NCBI GenBank assembly: GCA_937922785.1
Contig: CALAJQ010000016.1
Location: 62,001 to 126,000, forward strand
DNA length: 64,000 bases
Origin: an uncultured Acidimicrobiales bacterium
GTDB taxonomy: Bacteria; Actinomycetota; Acidimicrobiia; Acidimicrobiales; SZUA-35
Direction: 5' to 3'
The notes beneath the pieces were generated by a model. That model saw only the letters and a program-made list of their open reading frames with translations, made no database searches and had not been told where the DNA came from. Below, in pieces: positions 8,237 to 16,496 of the stretch. The number at the start of each line of letters is the position of its first letter. Within the stretch, counting starts at the first letter, position 1. The position numbers and the translations under genes are program-made.

Positions 8237-8590
8237 ATGAAGTACTTCGTTCTACTTGCGGGATACGGCGAGATGAAACCGTGGGAACAGATGACCCCCG
8301 AAGAACAAGAGGCTGGGATGATGGCCCATGTGGCCTTTGACGAGGCTTGTAGCGCCAAAGCAAGCGTTGAACTTGTGGGAGGCGAGGCGTTAGGGGATGG
8401 TTCGGTTGCAACAACTCTGCGTACTCGAGGAGGCGAGATGACCGTAACTGACGGTCCTTTCGCCGAGTCAGCCGAACACATCGGCGGCTACTACGTACTC
8501 GACGCTCCTGACTTAGACACCGTGATCGAGCTTTGCAAGGTTCTGCCGGCCTATGACATCGAAGTTAGACCTGTCCTCGAAACCCCCTGA
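8237..8590 (+). CDS. YciI-like DGPF-domain protein
   Basis: 117 residues. Two ATGs compete; 8237 is chosen because AGGAG at 8226-8230 abuts the first (8231) but stands 6 bases before the second, and family members begin MKYFVLL. The signature MTVTDGPFAESAEHIGGYYV is the DGPF motif. These small alpha-beta barrel-like proteins are encoded beside ECF42 sigma factors and are thought to be partners or targets of that sigma; the precise molecular function is unknown. The last 38 bases overlap the sigma factor start at 8553, which implies translational coupling. Confidence 0.88.
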   Translation: MKYFVLLAGYGEMKPWEQMTPEEQEAGMMAHVAFDEACSAKASVELVGGEALGDGSVATTLRTRGGEMTVTDGPFAESAEHIGGYYVLDAPDLDTVIELCKVLPAYDIEVRPVLETP

Positions 8591-9803
8591 ACGGGTCCTC
8601 GAAGAGGTCTATCGGAGTGACTGGGGACGCCTGCTTTCGCTGTTGATCTCACGAACGCGCCGACTGGATCTCTCAGAGGATGCCCTCGGGGAGGCGTTCG
8701 CCCGGGCCGCCGATCGGTGGGCCCGCGATGGGGTTCCGGCGAACCCGGCCGGCTGGCTCTACACCACGGCCTATAGGCAGATGCTTGGGAAGTTGCGAGC
8801 CGAAGCGATAGCCGGCCGTAAGGCAGCGTTGCTTGCGGTGCGGCCCGACTGGGTTGGCCCAACCGAAGACGGCTTCGACGAGTTGCCTGATGATCGGCTG
8901 CATCTGATCTTGTTGTGCTGCCACCCGGCCGTGCCCAGCGAGTCTCGGTCAGCGCTTGCTCTGCGCCTTGTCATGGGCACCCCCACCGATCAGATAGCGA
9001 AGCTCTTTCTGGTTTCAACCCCGACGATGGCAGCTCGCATAACTCGGGCCAAGAAGAAGATTGTGGCGGCTGGAATTCCACTTGGACAACCGTTGGAGAC
9101 CGAGCTCAGGTTTCGGCTGGACGAAGTGTGCCGGACCATCTACTTGGCTTTCACGGCGGGCTACACGCCCGCAGCGGGGCCCCAGTTGCTCCGGACCGAC
9201 CAGGCCGGCGACGCCGTCAGGCTTGCGGCGCTGCTAAGAGACCTTGTGCCCGGGGCCCAACAAGTCTCAGCGATGCTTGCCCTTGTCCTTTTTCAGCATT
9301 CTCGACGAGACGCTCGAGAGCGCGACGGAAAGCTGGTGACCTTGGCAAAGCAGGATCGTGCGTTGTGGCATCACAACGAGATCCGGTTGGGTATCGGACT
9401 AGTGGCTCAGCTTGAACCCGGCCGTGGCTACGCCGAAGAGCTAAGGCTTCAAGCGCTCATCGCTGCCGAGCACGCAACCGCTAGTTCTGCTGACTCGACC
9501 AACTGGCGCAACATCGCCGATCACTATAAGGCGCTTGAAGCTCTCACTGGATCTGCCATTGTTCGGCTCAATCGTGCAGTCGCGGTCGGTGAGGCGGATA
9601 GTCCTCAACGTGGGCTGGATCTACTGGATGGGTTGGAAGAGGAACTGCCCAGCAACCATCGGCTCTTTGCCGTTAGGGCCGAGCTGGCAATTGCTGCTGG
9701 CGATGTCTTCCTGGCCAGGTCATCGCTAGTTAGGGCAATTGAACTGTGTTCGAACGATGTGGAGTTGGCCCACCTTCGAGACAAACTTGCTGCTCTTGGT
9801 TAG
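8553..9803 (+). CDS. ECF42-type RNA polymerase sigma factor with C-terminal extension
   Basis: 416 residues, far longer than a classical ECF sigma (about 180). Region sigma2 lies in RVLEEVYRSDWGRLLSLLIS through ALGEAFARAADRW, and sigma4 in RLVMGTPTDQIAKLFLVSTPTMAARITRAKK. The C-terminal 200 residues form a helical, TPR-like extension (RLNRAVAVGEADSPQRGLDLL) typical of group ECF42, which has no membrane anti-sigma and is regulated through this extension. The genetic link with the DGPF gene is the group hallmark. The start at ATG 8553 is inside the DGPF gene; no later start in frame preserves sigma2. Confidence 0.9.
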   Translation: MTSKLDLSSKPPERVLEEVYRSDWGRLLSLLISRTRRLDLSEDALGEAFARAADRWARDGVPANPAGWLYTTAYRQMLGKLRAEAIAGRKAALLAVRPDWVGPTEDGFDELPDDRLHLILLCCHPAVPSESRSALALRLVMGTPTDQIAKLFLVSTPTMAARITRAKKKIVAAGIPLGQPLETELRFRLDEVCRTIYLAFTAGYTPAAGPQLLRTDQAGDAVRLAALLRDLVPGAQQVSAMLALVLFQHSRRDARERDGKLVTLAKQDRALWHHNEIRLGIGLVAQLEPGRGYAEELRLQALIAAEHATASSADSTNWRNIADHYKALEALTGSAIVRLNRAVAVGEADSPQRGLDLLDGLEEELPSNHRLFAVRAELAIAAGDVFLARSSLVRAIELCSNDVELAHLRDKLAALG

Positions 9804-9867
9804 ACACTGATCGGCCTGCATGGCGCGCACCTGGTCTGCATGGTTGCTGCGTGGCAGACTCCTCGAC

Positions 9868-10662
9868 ATGGCACTTACGAACGCAGCAGACGGAACCTCA
9901 ATTCACTACACCGATCTAGGTGGCTCAGGACCAGGCGTGATTATGGTCCACGGAATCACCGAAAGTGCGAGAACGTGGGACCCAGTCGTAGCCTTATTGC
10001 GAGACGACTATCGAGTGATCACAATGGATCTTCGTGGCCACGGTCAATCGGCGCTGGCTGACCGGTATGACCTGGAGGCAATGGCTACCGATGTTGTTGC
10101 GGTATCTCAGGCGGCAGGGTGTGAGAGGCCACACATCGTTGGCCACTCGTTAGGTGGCGCTGTTGTCTCAGCCGTCGGAGCGGCGATGGACGTTGCGTCG
10201 GTCGTCAACGTTGACCAGTCGCTTCAACTCGGAAGCTTCAAGGAAGGATTGACTCCAGCTGAACCAATGCTTCGAGATCCGGCCGCGTTCACGACTGTCA
10301 TCGATGGGCTCTTTGAGCAAATGAAAGGGCCGCTTCTATCAGCAAGCGAAATGGACCGGGTCAATTCGGCGCGTCAGCCCAAACAAGATGTTGTTCTGGG
10401 CGTCTGGGAGCTGATCTTCTCGATGTCCACTGATGAAATCAACGGAGTCGTTGAAGAGGCGCTGGGCGGTTACGCAAATCGGCCGAGCCCGTACCTATCT
10501 CTATTCGGCATTGACCCGGGCGATGGTTACGCGGAATGGCTTCAGGGTTTTGTGGACGGGGCAATAGTTGAGTTGTGGGAAGATCACGGTCACTATCCGC
10601 ATTTGGTCGACCCTGAGCGATTTGTGCAACGACTCTCGGACTTCTGGCGGACCGCTGCCTAG
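9868..10662 (+). CDS. Alpha/beta hydrolase
   Basis: 264 residues from ATG 9868; an upstream ATG (9820) would add a basic leader unlike the family. It starts MALTNAADGTSIHYTDLGG, with the HG oxyanion motif VIMVHGITESARTW, the nucleophile elbow HIVGHSLGGAVV, and a C-terminal catalytic histidine in EDHGHYPHLVDPERF. The predicted role is an esterase, lactonase or haloperoxidase-like hydrolase in the cytoplasm. The substrate is unknown. It is 64 bases after the sigma factor and converges on the XRE regulator, overlapping it by 4 bases. Confidence 0.87.
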   Translation: MALTNAADGTSIHYTDLGGSGPGVIMVHGITESARTWDPVVALLRDDYRVITMDLRGHGQSALADRYDLEAMATDVVAVSQAAGCERPHIVGHSLGGAVVSAVGAAMDVASVVNVDQSLQLGSFKEGLTPAEPMLRDPAAFTTVIDGLFEQMKGPLLSASEMDRVNSARQPKQDVVLGVWELIFSMSTDEINGVVEEALGGYANRPSPYLSLFGIDPGDGYAEWLQGFVDGAIVELWEDHGHYPHLVDPERFVQRLSDFWRTAA

Positions 10663-10856
10663 AAATCTTCTGGGTCAAAGATGTCTTCGATTTTTTGACT
10701 GAAGATCTGGCCGATCTTAAAGGCCAACGGAAGGCTTGGGTCGTACTTGCCGACCTCGATTGCGTTGATGGTTTGGCGCGAGACCCCGAGCTGGGAGGCC
10801 AACGCTGCTTGAGTCAGCTCGTGTTCAGCTCTCAGCAGTTTGAGCTTGTTCTTCAC
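10659..10856 (-). CDS. Small XRE-family HTH regulator
   Basis: 65 residues from a GTG. Almost the whole protein is a Cro/C1-type helix-turn-helix: KLKLLRAEHELTQAALASQLGVSRQTINAIE, followed by PSLPLAFKIGQIF and the acidic tail IEDIFDPED. Such stand-alone regulators commonly pair with a small membrane protein; here the GTG overlaps the stop of the membrane gene by 4 bases (GTGA). Likely a local repressor of this two-gene operon. Confidence 0.9.
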   Translation of the reverse strand: MKNKLKLLRAEHELTQAALASQLGVSRQTINAIEVGKYDPSLPLAFKIGQIFSQKIEDIFDPEDF

Positions 10857-11284
10857 GCGTAGCGCCGAGTGGCAATAAGTACGCCGGCCACATATCCAAG
10901 AACCAGCACCGTGCCAGTGTGGGTCAACCCGACGTCGGGGGCGCCAGCGATGTTGAATAGCTGGTAGCTCAGGCTGAACAGAACTCCTGCGCCAAAGCCG
11001 AAGGCCACACCTTCAAGCTGAATTCTTCTGGTTAGCTCGTCGGCCTCAAGTATGAACTTGCGGTAGGAGGCCAAGGCTGCGACGCCCAGAAGTAGGCACA
11101 TTGCGGCGATGGCCCAGGCTGTGGCCCCATCTGGCGCAGAGTCGCCCTTCATGACCCAGGAGCTGGCCACAAACACAACGGCCCAAGCAAGGCTTGCGAA
11201 GAGAATTAGCTGACCGTTGCGGCGGTCAGCTGGTGGGACGCCGTCGCAGCTAAGTGAGTTCGTGTCATCTCTTTGGGACGGCAT
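10853..11284 (-). CDS. Four-helix membrane protein paired with XRE regulator
   Basis: 143 residues. After a polar N-terminus there are four hydrophobic segments, roughly LILFASLAWAVVFVASSWVM, AWAIAAMCLLLGVAALASY, VAFGFGAGVLFSLSYQLF and TGTVLVLGYVAGVLIATRRY. Between helices 2 and 3 lies RKFILEADELTRRIQLEG, seen in small membrane proteins that travel with XRE regulators. The function is unknown. It forms an operon with the regulator downstream. Confidence 0.75.
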   Translation of the reverse strand: MPSQRDDTNSLSCDGVPPADRRNGQLILFASLAWAVVFVASSWVMKGDSAPDGATAWAIAAMCLLLGVAALASYRKFILEADELTRRIQLEGVAFGFGAGVLFSLSYQLFNIAGAPDVGLTHTGTVLVLGYVAGVLIATRRYA

Positions 11285-11363
11285 TTTCAGGGCTCCAATT
11301 GGTCAACGTGGCTGTGTCGTGGTTCCTTGACATTAAGACAAGGAACCTTGACATGTCAAGAAG

Positions 11364-11909
11364 CTACTTCTCGGTGATCGCTGACAAGCTTCTAAGTCTG
11401 TTGATCCGCTCGTCGCCGGCGCCTAGGTATTTGGCAAGGGTGCCCATGATCGACTCGGCATCTAGGGAGTCAGCAGAGTGCATCTCCTCAAGGTCGGCCC
11501 AGTCCTTGGTTCGATTAAAGAAGGCCTTGAATACAGCTAGGTCTTGACATGCAAGAAACGGAATGTCACTGCCGCCGAAATGTTCGAAGCGAGCCCTTGT
11601 GGCAACTTCTTCGTGAAACTCTGTGGTGTTGAAGAACACATCGACTGGTGTCTTGTCCCACCAGAGCCGCGTCTGGCCATCGGATGTAATCTCAGCCCGG
11701 TTTGAACTGGTGACCTTGATGGCTCGGGGGAGGGCGGCGTAGGCCTCTTCGGCTCGCGAGGCAGGAAGAAACAGGTTGATGTCGATGTCGATCGTGGCTC
11801 TGGCTCGCTCGGTGCACCATGCCAACGCCAGTGCGCCCCCAAATGCGTGAGCGATGTCTGCCTCTGTTAGGTCGCGACTGAGTTGGATGATGCGGTCAAC
11901 CAGGTTCAC
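11364..11909 (-). CDS. Nucleotidyltransferase-fold protein, toxin-like (AbiEii-related)
   Basis: 181 residues from GTG 11909. FGGALALAWCTERARATIDIDINLFL reads as a minimal nucleotidyltransferase core, G-G...DxD, with the D-I-D pair as metal ligands. The stretch PVDVFFNTTEFH supplies the third acidic residue and LACQDLAVFKAFFNRTKDW the AbiEii-type helix. Proteins with this layout pair with an upstream HTH antitoxin and act as type IV-like toxins or phage-abortive factors. Here the GTG overlaps the HTH gene stop by 4 bases, a strong sign of a toxin-antitoxin operon. Toxicity is not shown by sequence; a housekeeping nucleotidyltransferase is possible. Confidence 0.72.
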   Translation of the reverse strand: MNLVDRIIQLSRDLTEADIAHAFGGALALAWCTERARATIDIDINLFLPASRAEEAYAALPRAIKVTSSNRAEITSDGQTRLWWDKTPVDVFFNTTEFHEEVATRARFEHFGGSDIPFLACQDLAVFKAFFNRTKDWADLEEMHSADSLDAESIMGTLAKYLGAGDERINRLRSLSAITEK

Positions 11910-12271
11910 GGCGTCGGTCCAAAAACAGGTGCTTCGAGACGCTTGGTGTGTCGGGTCGGGAACTCGGCAGCTAGCTCCAGCACTGCGATCAACTCGTCTC
12001 CCTTTGTAAGCCCCGACGTGCCTCGGTGGCGACGATGCACTCGGACCTCAGCGGTGAATCCGGCGGCGGCTAGCACTCGGTCAAACGTCTTGACATTTGG
12101 CGACTTCGAGCCCGATTCGTACGCAGCCAGCGTCGAGTGTGACGTCCCCGCCATAGCCGCAAGATCACGTAGCGTTAGCCCAGTCTTGGTTCGGGCCTCT
12201 CGTAAAAGGCGGGGGGAGTCAATAGCGCCGTGCTGCTTAGTGTTTTGCGGACTCGAGCTCATGTCTCTCAT
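11906..12271 (-). CDS. HTH (XRE) antitoxin-like regulator
   Basis: 121 residues if started at ATG 12271; a second ATG at 12262 is possible. The HTH is LLREARTKTGLTLRDLAAMAGTSHSTLAAYE and is followed by VKTFDRVLAAAGFTAEVRVH, a small domain seen in HTH partners of AbiEii/nucleotidyltransferase toxins. It precedes and overlaps the nucleotidyltransferase gene. A perfect inverted repeat (12271-12290) sits on the start and is a good candidate for an autoregulatory operator. I infer an antitoxin and repressor role. Confidence 0.75.
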   Translation of the reverse strand: MRDMSSSPQNTKQHGAIDSPRLLREARTKTGLTLRDLAAMAGTSHSTLAAYESGSKSPNVKTFDRVLAAAGFTAEVRVHRRHRGTSGLTKGDELIAVLELAAEFPTRHTKRLEAPVFGPTP

Positions 12272-12290
12272 GGTATCTAATCGGATACCA
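12271..12290. promoter_or_regulatory. Inverted repeat operator candidate at the HTH start
   Basis: TGGTATC-TAATCG-GATACCA: perfect 7-base arms with a 6-base spacer, immediately upstream of and touching the ATG of the HTH gene at 11906-12271. Its position would let bound regulator block transcription and translation. Centre-to-centre spacing suits a dimeric XRE protein. The rest of the gap to 12466 shows nothing recognisable. Confidence 0.55.
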
Positions 12291-12466
12291 GTTTGTCTTG
12301 TTGAGAAACTTGCAAACGCGAAGGCACAGGTCGACACCTGTGACCTATGGTCCGGGGAAGCGCAAGCAGTGGCCAAGGCCGATGCGCATACCTGCCGAAG
12401 GCGGTCCCGGGCCTTGGAGTCGGATTTTGATTTGTGTATATCGACTCCAAGGCAGCCGGGAAGCGG

Positions 12467-13333
12467 CTAGTCGGACTCCGGAAGTGCCTTTGGCGCTAGT
12501 GCTGCGGCCGCAGCAAGAACTGGTTGCTGGGCTTTGGCTACGAGGCCCATCGTGATGCTGCCCATTATTTGTCGGTACGGATCGGCTCGGTCTTTTGAGC
12601 CAGCCAGGATCAAGCTTGCGCCACGACTGCGAGCGAACTGGTCAATAGCTGACACTGGATCGTTGCTCAGTATTATCTCCCACCCGACGTGGCCAAGTCC
12701 TCCGAGTTCAGCGACTCGATCTTCCAGATACTTGACTAAGTGTGGGCGGTGAGAGATCGGATCGTCCCGACCCAGTGGCGGTGCGACGGTAACCAGCCAA
12801 ATCCGATTGCCGTGGATTTGGCTGAGTCCTCGAGCCAGAGACAACGAAACCTCCGACGGCGCTGAGCCGTCCAAGCCGATGACGATCTCACCCTCAAGGT
12901 TTGTCAAACTGGCGTGAGGTCCCATCATCATCAACGGCACGCCACTGCAGCGAAGCACTTCCTCAGCCGCTGATCCTTTGACCCTCCACTCATTTGCGTT
13001 CTGGGTGGTCATGAAGACGAGGGAGTCGTCTTTGATCGTCTCGCAGATGGATCTGCCAATCTGTTCGCCAGCGAGATGGGTCGTGGCGAACTCTTGAAGT
13101 GGGTACCGATGGCGTAGCCTCTCAGCAAGGGATTCGAGACCCAGATCGATGGTTTCAACTGACTCATCCACATGGGTTAACCGAATGGGAAGTTGCCAGG
13201 TTTGGGCAAGCATGACTGCAGCGGATTCGCCTCGTTCGTGAATGGACTTTGCCGTCACTGGAAAGACGATTTCCGAAACCCGTTTGTCTCCTAAGAGCGC
13301 CGGTGAATGTTCAAGCGTGCTTTCGCTGGTCAT
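12467..13333 (-). CDS. Universal stress protein (tandem UspA domains)
   Basis: 288 residues. Start ATG 13333 is chosen because GGAG lies 6 bases upstream; an ATG at 13363 lacks a ribosome site. Domain 1 (to about residue 145) begins VSEIVFPVTAKSIHERGES and is diverged; domain 2 begins EIVIGLDGSAPSEVSLSLA and ends with ILAGSKDRADPYRQIMGSITMGLV, matching the ATP-binding loop of UspA. It is divergent from the second stress gene at 13492, with a DevR-like box in the shared 158-base gap. Likely part of the dormancy regulon. Confidence 0.85.
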   Translation of the reverse strand: MTSESTLEHSPALLGDKRVSEIVFPVTAKSIHERGESAAVMLAQTWQLPIRLTHVDESVETIDLGLESLAERLRHRYPLQEFATTHLAGEQIGRSICETIKDDSLVFMTTQNANEWRVKGSAAEEVLRCSGVPLMMMGPHASLTNLEGEIVIGLDGSAPSEVSLSLARGLSQIHGNRIWLVTVAPPLGRDDPISHRPHLVKYLEDRVAELGGLGHVGWEIILSNDPVSAIDQFARSRGASLILAGSKDRADPYRQIMGSITMGLVAKAQQPVLAAAAALAPKALPESD

Positions 13334-13412
13334 TGGATTCTCCAGTTGCCTGTGCGTTTTCATGTGGATGAGCTAGTTGCGTCAGACCGTAAGAGAGGGA
13401 ACTTGGCATCGT

Positions 13413-13432
13413 CAGAGTCCAAAGACCCAGAC
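13413..13432. promoter_or_regulatory. DevR/DosR-like box 3 between divergent stress genes
   Basis: CAGAGTCCAAAGACCCAGAC is identical to box 1 (608-627) over its first 12 bases and shares most of the remainder. It lies about 80 bases before the minus-strand start at 13333 and 60 bases before the plus-strand start at 13492, so it could serve both. Binding by the local DevR is inferred. Confidence 0.5.
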
Positions 13433-13491
13433 TTACCTGTTGTGACTTAGTGCCCTGTCCTCCCAGTACACGTTCGTTGCACGATTCAGTC

Positions 13492-14361
13492 ATGGAAAGA
13501 TCAGATGGCAGCCAGGGTTCAGTTCTTGTGGGGGTTGACGGGTCCGAAGGATCACGAGTGGCCCTCCAATGGGCGATGGACAAGCAAGCAAGGTTTGGCA
13601 AAGTCCGGACCCTGACAGCGTACCGAATAGGGCCCTTTGACTACGGTCTCGGCACGTTCCAAAGTGCTGAGGCCATTGACGAAGCTCATCAGAGCGGAGC
13701 CGAAAAACGTCTGCGTGAAGTTGTTCAGGACGACTACCCCGAGTTGATGGAGACAGCCACGGTGGTCCAGGCTCACCCTGGCACAGCCTTGGTTCAGGCC
13801 GGGGCCGGCGCCGATCTTGTTGTACTGGGCAGCCGGGGAAGAAGCGGAATCGCCGAAGCACTTCTGGGATCGGTCGGCTCTCACTGCGTGAAACACTCGA
13901 AGGTTCCAGTCGCTGTGATCACGGCTGACGCAGTGCAGTCGGAATCGTTGAGTCGAATCGCAGTGGGAATCGATGGATCGGCCAATTCGCTTACCGCATT
14001 GCGCTGGGCGGTCGATCATGTCGACTCGGATGGCAAGGTGGTAGCTGTAGGCGTCTTTAACCCGGTGGCTTTCTCAATCGAGGGGTACGTGCCGCCCATT
14101 GAGTTGCTCGAAGAGCAGACACACACGACAGTCCAGACCGCCGTTGACAAAGTGCTCGAGAATGCCGAAATCGGCCCTGAGGTTGAGGTTGAGGTCAGAT
14201 CAGGCGATCCTCGCACGCAGCTGCGAACCGCAGGCGAAGAAGCCGATCTCCTTGTCCTAGGTGCCCGGGGCCATCAAGGCGTCGGCTACCTGTTTCTTGG
14301 CTCTGTAACAACTTCAATACTTCACCATCCAACATCGCCAACAGTCGTAGTTCCGTACTAG
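13492..14361 (+). CDS. Universal stress protein (tandem UspA domains, ATP-binding type)
   Basis: 289 residues from ATG 13492; an upstream GTG (13450) would add an unlikely leader. Both domains are well conserved: GSVLVGVDGSEGSRVALQWA and RIAVGIDGSANSLTALRWAV at their starts, and LVVLGSRGRSGIAEALLGSV plus LLVLGARGHQGVGYLFLGSV, each an ATP-loop G-2x-G-9x-G(S/T). This is the same architecture as mycobacterial DosR-regulon Usps such as Rv2623. It leads an operon with the flavin-fold gene 10 bases downstream. Confidence 0.92.
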   Translation: MERSDGSQGSVLVGVDGSEGSRVALQWAMDKQARFGKVRTLTAYRIGPFDYGLGTFQSAEAIDEAHQSGAEKRLREVVQDDYPELMETATVVQAHPGTALVQAGAGADLVVLGSRGRSGIAEALLGSVGSHCVKHSKVPVAVITADAVQSESLSRIAVGIDGSANSLTALRWAVDHVDSDGKVVAVGVFNPVAFSIEGYVPPIELLEEQTHTTVQTAVDKVLENAEIGPEVEVEVRSGDPRTQLRTAGEEADLLVLGARGHQGVGYLFLGSVTTSILHHPTSPTVVVPY

Positions 14362-14371
14362 GAGCCTGTCG

Positions 14372-14797
14372 ATGTCGAACCCTCCAGTGCAAATCAACGA
14401 GCTCACAGAGGACAGATGTTGGCAGCTGCTGGCAGGTAAGACTCTCGGCCGATTGGCGGTCTCGATCAACAATGAGCCAGACATATTCCCAGTAAATTTC
14501 AAGATCGACGGCGAACCCGCTGTCTTCATCCGGACCGCTGCCGGCTTGAAACTCGCCGCCGCAGTACTGGGATCTACCGTCGCTTTCGAGGTCGATGCGA
14601 TTGACGAGGAAACCCGGACAGGTTGGAGCGTAGTAATCAAGGGCAGGGCAACCGAGGTGTATAGCACCGAGGGTCGGCTCCATGTAGAAGACCTGGGCGT
14701 TGAGCCATGGGTGGACGGTGCAAGGAATCGAACGATCAAGATTTCACCTGTCTCGGTTACCGGCCGCGAAATTCCGATCCCGTCAAACCAGGACTGA
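14372..14797 (+). CDS. Pyridoxamine 5'-phosphate oxidase-like flavin-binding protein
   Basis: 141 residues. ATG 14372 follows AGGAG (about 8 bases). It has the split-barrel pattern of the Nim/PNPOx family: ELTEDRCWQLLAGKTLGRLAV, then IFPVNFKIDGEPAVFIRTAAG and a GWSVVIKGRATEV strand. Members bind FMN, F420 or haem and often reside in hypoxia regulons. The ligand and substrate are unknown. Its operon with a Usp and its position beside DevR point to a redox function during oxygen limitation. Confidence 0.85.
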   Translation: MSNPPVQINELTEDRCWQLLAGKTLGRLAVSINNEPDIFPVNFKIDGEPAVFIRTAAGLKLAAAVLGSTVAFEVDAIDEETRTGWSVVIKGRATEVYSTEGRLHVEDLGVEPWVDGARNRTIKISPVSVTGREIPIPSNQD

Positions 14798-14839
14798 AAC
14801 CCATGACAGAAACCAGGAGAAGCCAAATGTCGCTGAGAG

Positions 14840-15502
14840 TCACTCGTAGCGGCGTTTGCCTCGCTCTTCTAGCCGAGCTGCAAAGGCGGCCGCCTCTGTT
14901 CGGCGGCTCATCCCCAGCTTTGCCAGCATGTTGGAGACGTAGTTCTTGACCGTCTTTTCCGCAAGGAATAGTTCGTCAGCGATTTGTCGATTGGAGCAAC
15001 CTTCGCCGATCAAATCGAAGATCTTATGCTCTTGAGCGGTCAGGGTTGCGACTAGTCCTTCTTCGCTGTTCTTCAGGCGGGTCATCGCCATTCGAACTGC
15101 TGCGGAGTCCAAAAGGGTGGCCCCACTCGCGACCCTCCTGATGGACTCAATCAAGTCATTGCCGCGAATTTGCTTGAGCACATAGCCGGCGGCTCCGGCG
15201 AAAGAAGCATCCACGATTGCATGGTCATCAGCGAATGAGGTAAGCATCAAGCAGCCAACATTGGGGTGGGCCGAACGAATCTCACGACACACCTCGATGC
15301 CATTTCCATCACCAAGGCGAACATCCAGCACCGCCACGTCGGGATCGCACAGTTCGACCGCCCTTAGTGCCTGTGCGGCGGAACCCTCCTCACCCGCAAC
15401 TTCCATGTCCGACTCCGCAGCGATCAGATCGGCGACGCCTTTCCTGACGATCTCATGATCGTCGAGAATAAACACGCGGATCTTTCCGTCGTTGTCAGTC
15501 AT
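14840..15502 (-). CDS. devR: DevR/DosR-like response regulator (NarL/FixJ family)
   Basis: 220 residues from ATG 15502, overlapping the preceding gene by 8 bases. The receiver has the acidic pair in VFILDDHEIVRKG (about residues 14-15) and the phospho-acceptor in VAVLDVRLGDGNGIEVC (about D60). The C-terminal LuxR-type HTH reads SNRQIADELFLAEKTVKNYV with LAKLGMSRRTEAAAFAARL; this is very close to mycobacterial DevR, including the TVKNYV recognition helix. It should activate stress genes with boxes like those at 608, 637, 13413 and 16465 when phosphorylated. The cognate kinase is probably the gene at 16497. Confidence 0.9.
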   Translation of the reverse strand: MTDNDGKIRVFILDDHEIVRKGVADLIAAESDMEVAGEEGSAAQALRAVELCDPDVAVLDVRLGDGNGIEVCREIRSAHPNVGCLMLTSFADDHAIVDASFAGAAGYVLKQIRGNDLIESIRRVASGATLLDSAAVRMAMTRLKNSEEGLVATLTAQEHKIFDLIGEGCSNRQIADELFLAEKTVKNYVSNMLAKLGMSRRTEAAAFAARLEERGKRRYE

Positions 15503-16430
15503 GGCTCCCATTCTGGTCTGCTGTAGGGGTGACGGCACAAACAAAGTCGCCTGGCTTGATTACCAGAACAGAGCATCCAACTGACTGGGAGACTGATTCA
15601 GCTGTGTTGCCGACTACTACACCGTCATAGTCAGATCGGCCGACCGAACCCATAACAAGCAGATCTATCCGGTACTGGCGCACAAGCGTTTCAATCGCCT
15701 TTGCCGGGGATCCATTGACCAGATGAGTATTGGCGCACTGGTCCTCTCCAGCTTCGGTGAGGAGTTTGTCTAATTGGCGTCTGTGTGTCTCTTGCACGGC
15801 GTCGGCGTATGAGGCCAACTCTGCCATTGCAAAGTCAAGGTGCTTGCTCTTGGCAAGCGTAACCTCGCCGTGCAGCTCCCAGCTGTGCATTATGTGGAGG
15901 TCACCCCCATGTCTTGTTGCTAGCGAACGCGCGTGTCGCAAGATTGAGATGTTTAGATCGCGACGGCCATTTGGATCTAGCGCAGCGAGCACGTTTCGGG
16001 TCTCGACTCTAGGACGTAGAGCTTGTACCGCGCATGGGGATAGGCGCAGTACGCGCTTAAGGAGCGTGTCGGCTTGTTCGGATCCGGACGAGGTAAGGAG
16101 AACCAGATCGTGGTTGAAGTCGACGACCCGACGCACTATCTCTGACGCTGGCTGACCGTGGACCACCTGCAAATCGACAGCGCCGATACCCGTCCGAGTG
16201 TGGGCGTAAGACGCCAGCGTTGCAGCAATTTCTGCCTCGAGAAGTTCACTGACTGGACGGGGCGGTGTTCCGAGTCGGACAAAGCTTTGCAGCGAAGGGG
16301 CTGGGGGCACGATGCCGAGAATCGTGAGTTCTGCCTGGTTGGCGGCAGCGAGTGAGATAGCAAGGTCGTAGTACTCACTCGATCGATCCGAAACGTCGGG
16401 GACAAACAAGACGTTGCTGAACGATTGCAT
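15495..16430 (-). CDS. Universal stress protein (UspE-like, tandem domains)
   Basis: 311 residues. Domain 1 begins FSNVLFVPDVSDRSSEYYDLAI and lacks a clear ATP loop. Domain 2 begins VLAALDPNGRRDLNISILRHA and ends LLVMGSVGRSDYDGVVVGNT, with a GxxG-like loop. The layout is that of UspE, a non-classical tandem Usp. Its stop overlaps the DevR start, so it and DevR form an operon. A DevR-like box (16465-16484) lies 35 bases upstream of the ATG, suggesting autoregulation of the operon, as in mycobacterial Rv3134c-devR. Confidence 0.88.
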   Translation of the reverse strand: MQSFSNVLFVPDVSDRSSEYYDLAISLAAANQAELTILGIVPPAPSLQSFVRLGTPPRPVSELLEAEIAATLASYAHTRTGIGAVDLQVVHGQPASEIVRRVVDFNHDLVLLTSSGSEQADTLLKRVLRLSPCAVQALRPRVETRNVLAALDPNGRRDLNISILRHARSLATRHGGDLHIMHSWELHGEVTLAKSKHLDFAMAELASYADAVQETHRRQLDKLLTEAGEDQCANTHLVNGSPAKAIETLVRQYRIDLLVMGSVGRSDYDGVVVGNTAESVSQSVGCSVLVIKPGDFVCAVTPTADQNGSHD

Positions 16431-16464
16431 AAGTCCTACTGAACCATCCCGGTTGGCGCTAGCC

Positions 16465-16484
16465 CAGGGTCTTAAGTCCTACGA
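16465..16484. promoter_or_regulatory. DevR/DosR-like box 4 upstream of usp-devR
   Basis: CAGGGTCTTAAGTCCTACGA: the core GGGTCTTAAGTCCT matches 12 of 14 positions of GGGACTWWAGTCCC, the best match in the window. It stands 35 bases before the ATG of the Usp-DevR operon. A second AAGTCCTAC half-site lies at 16432-16440. Autoactivation by DevR is a reasonable inference. Confidence 0.6.
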
Positions 16485-16496
16485 GCTGAGAAGACG

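Noticed and set aside
16432-16440. Second half-site AAGTCCTAC as a separate DevR box
   Set aside because: Only one half-site, and it sits against the ATG; noted with box 4 rather than called separately.
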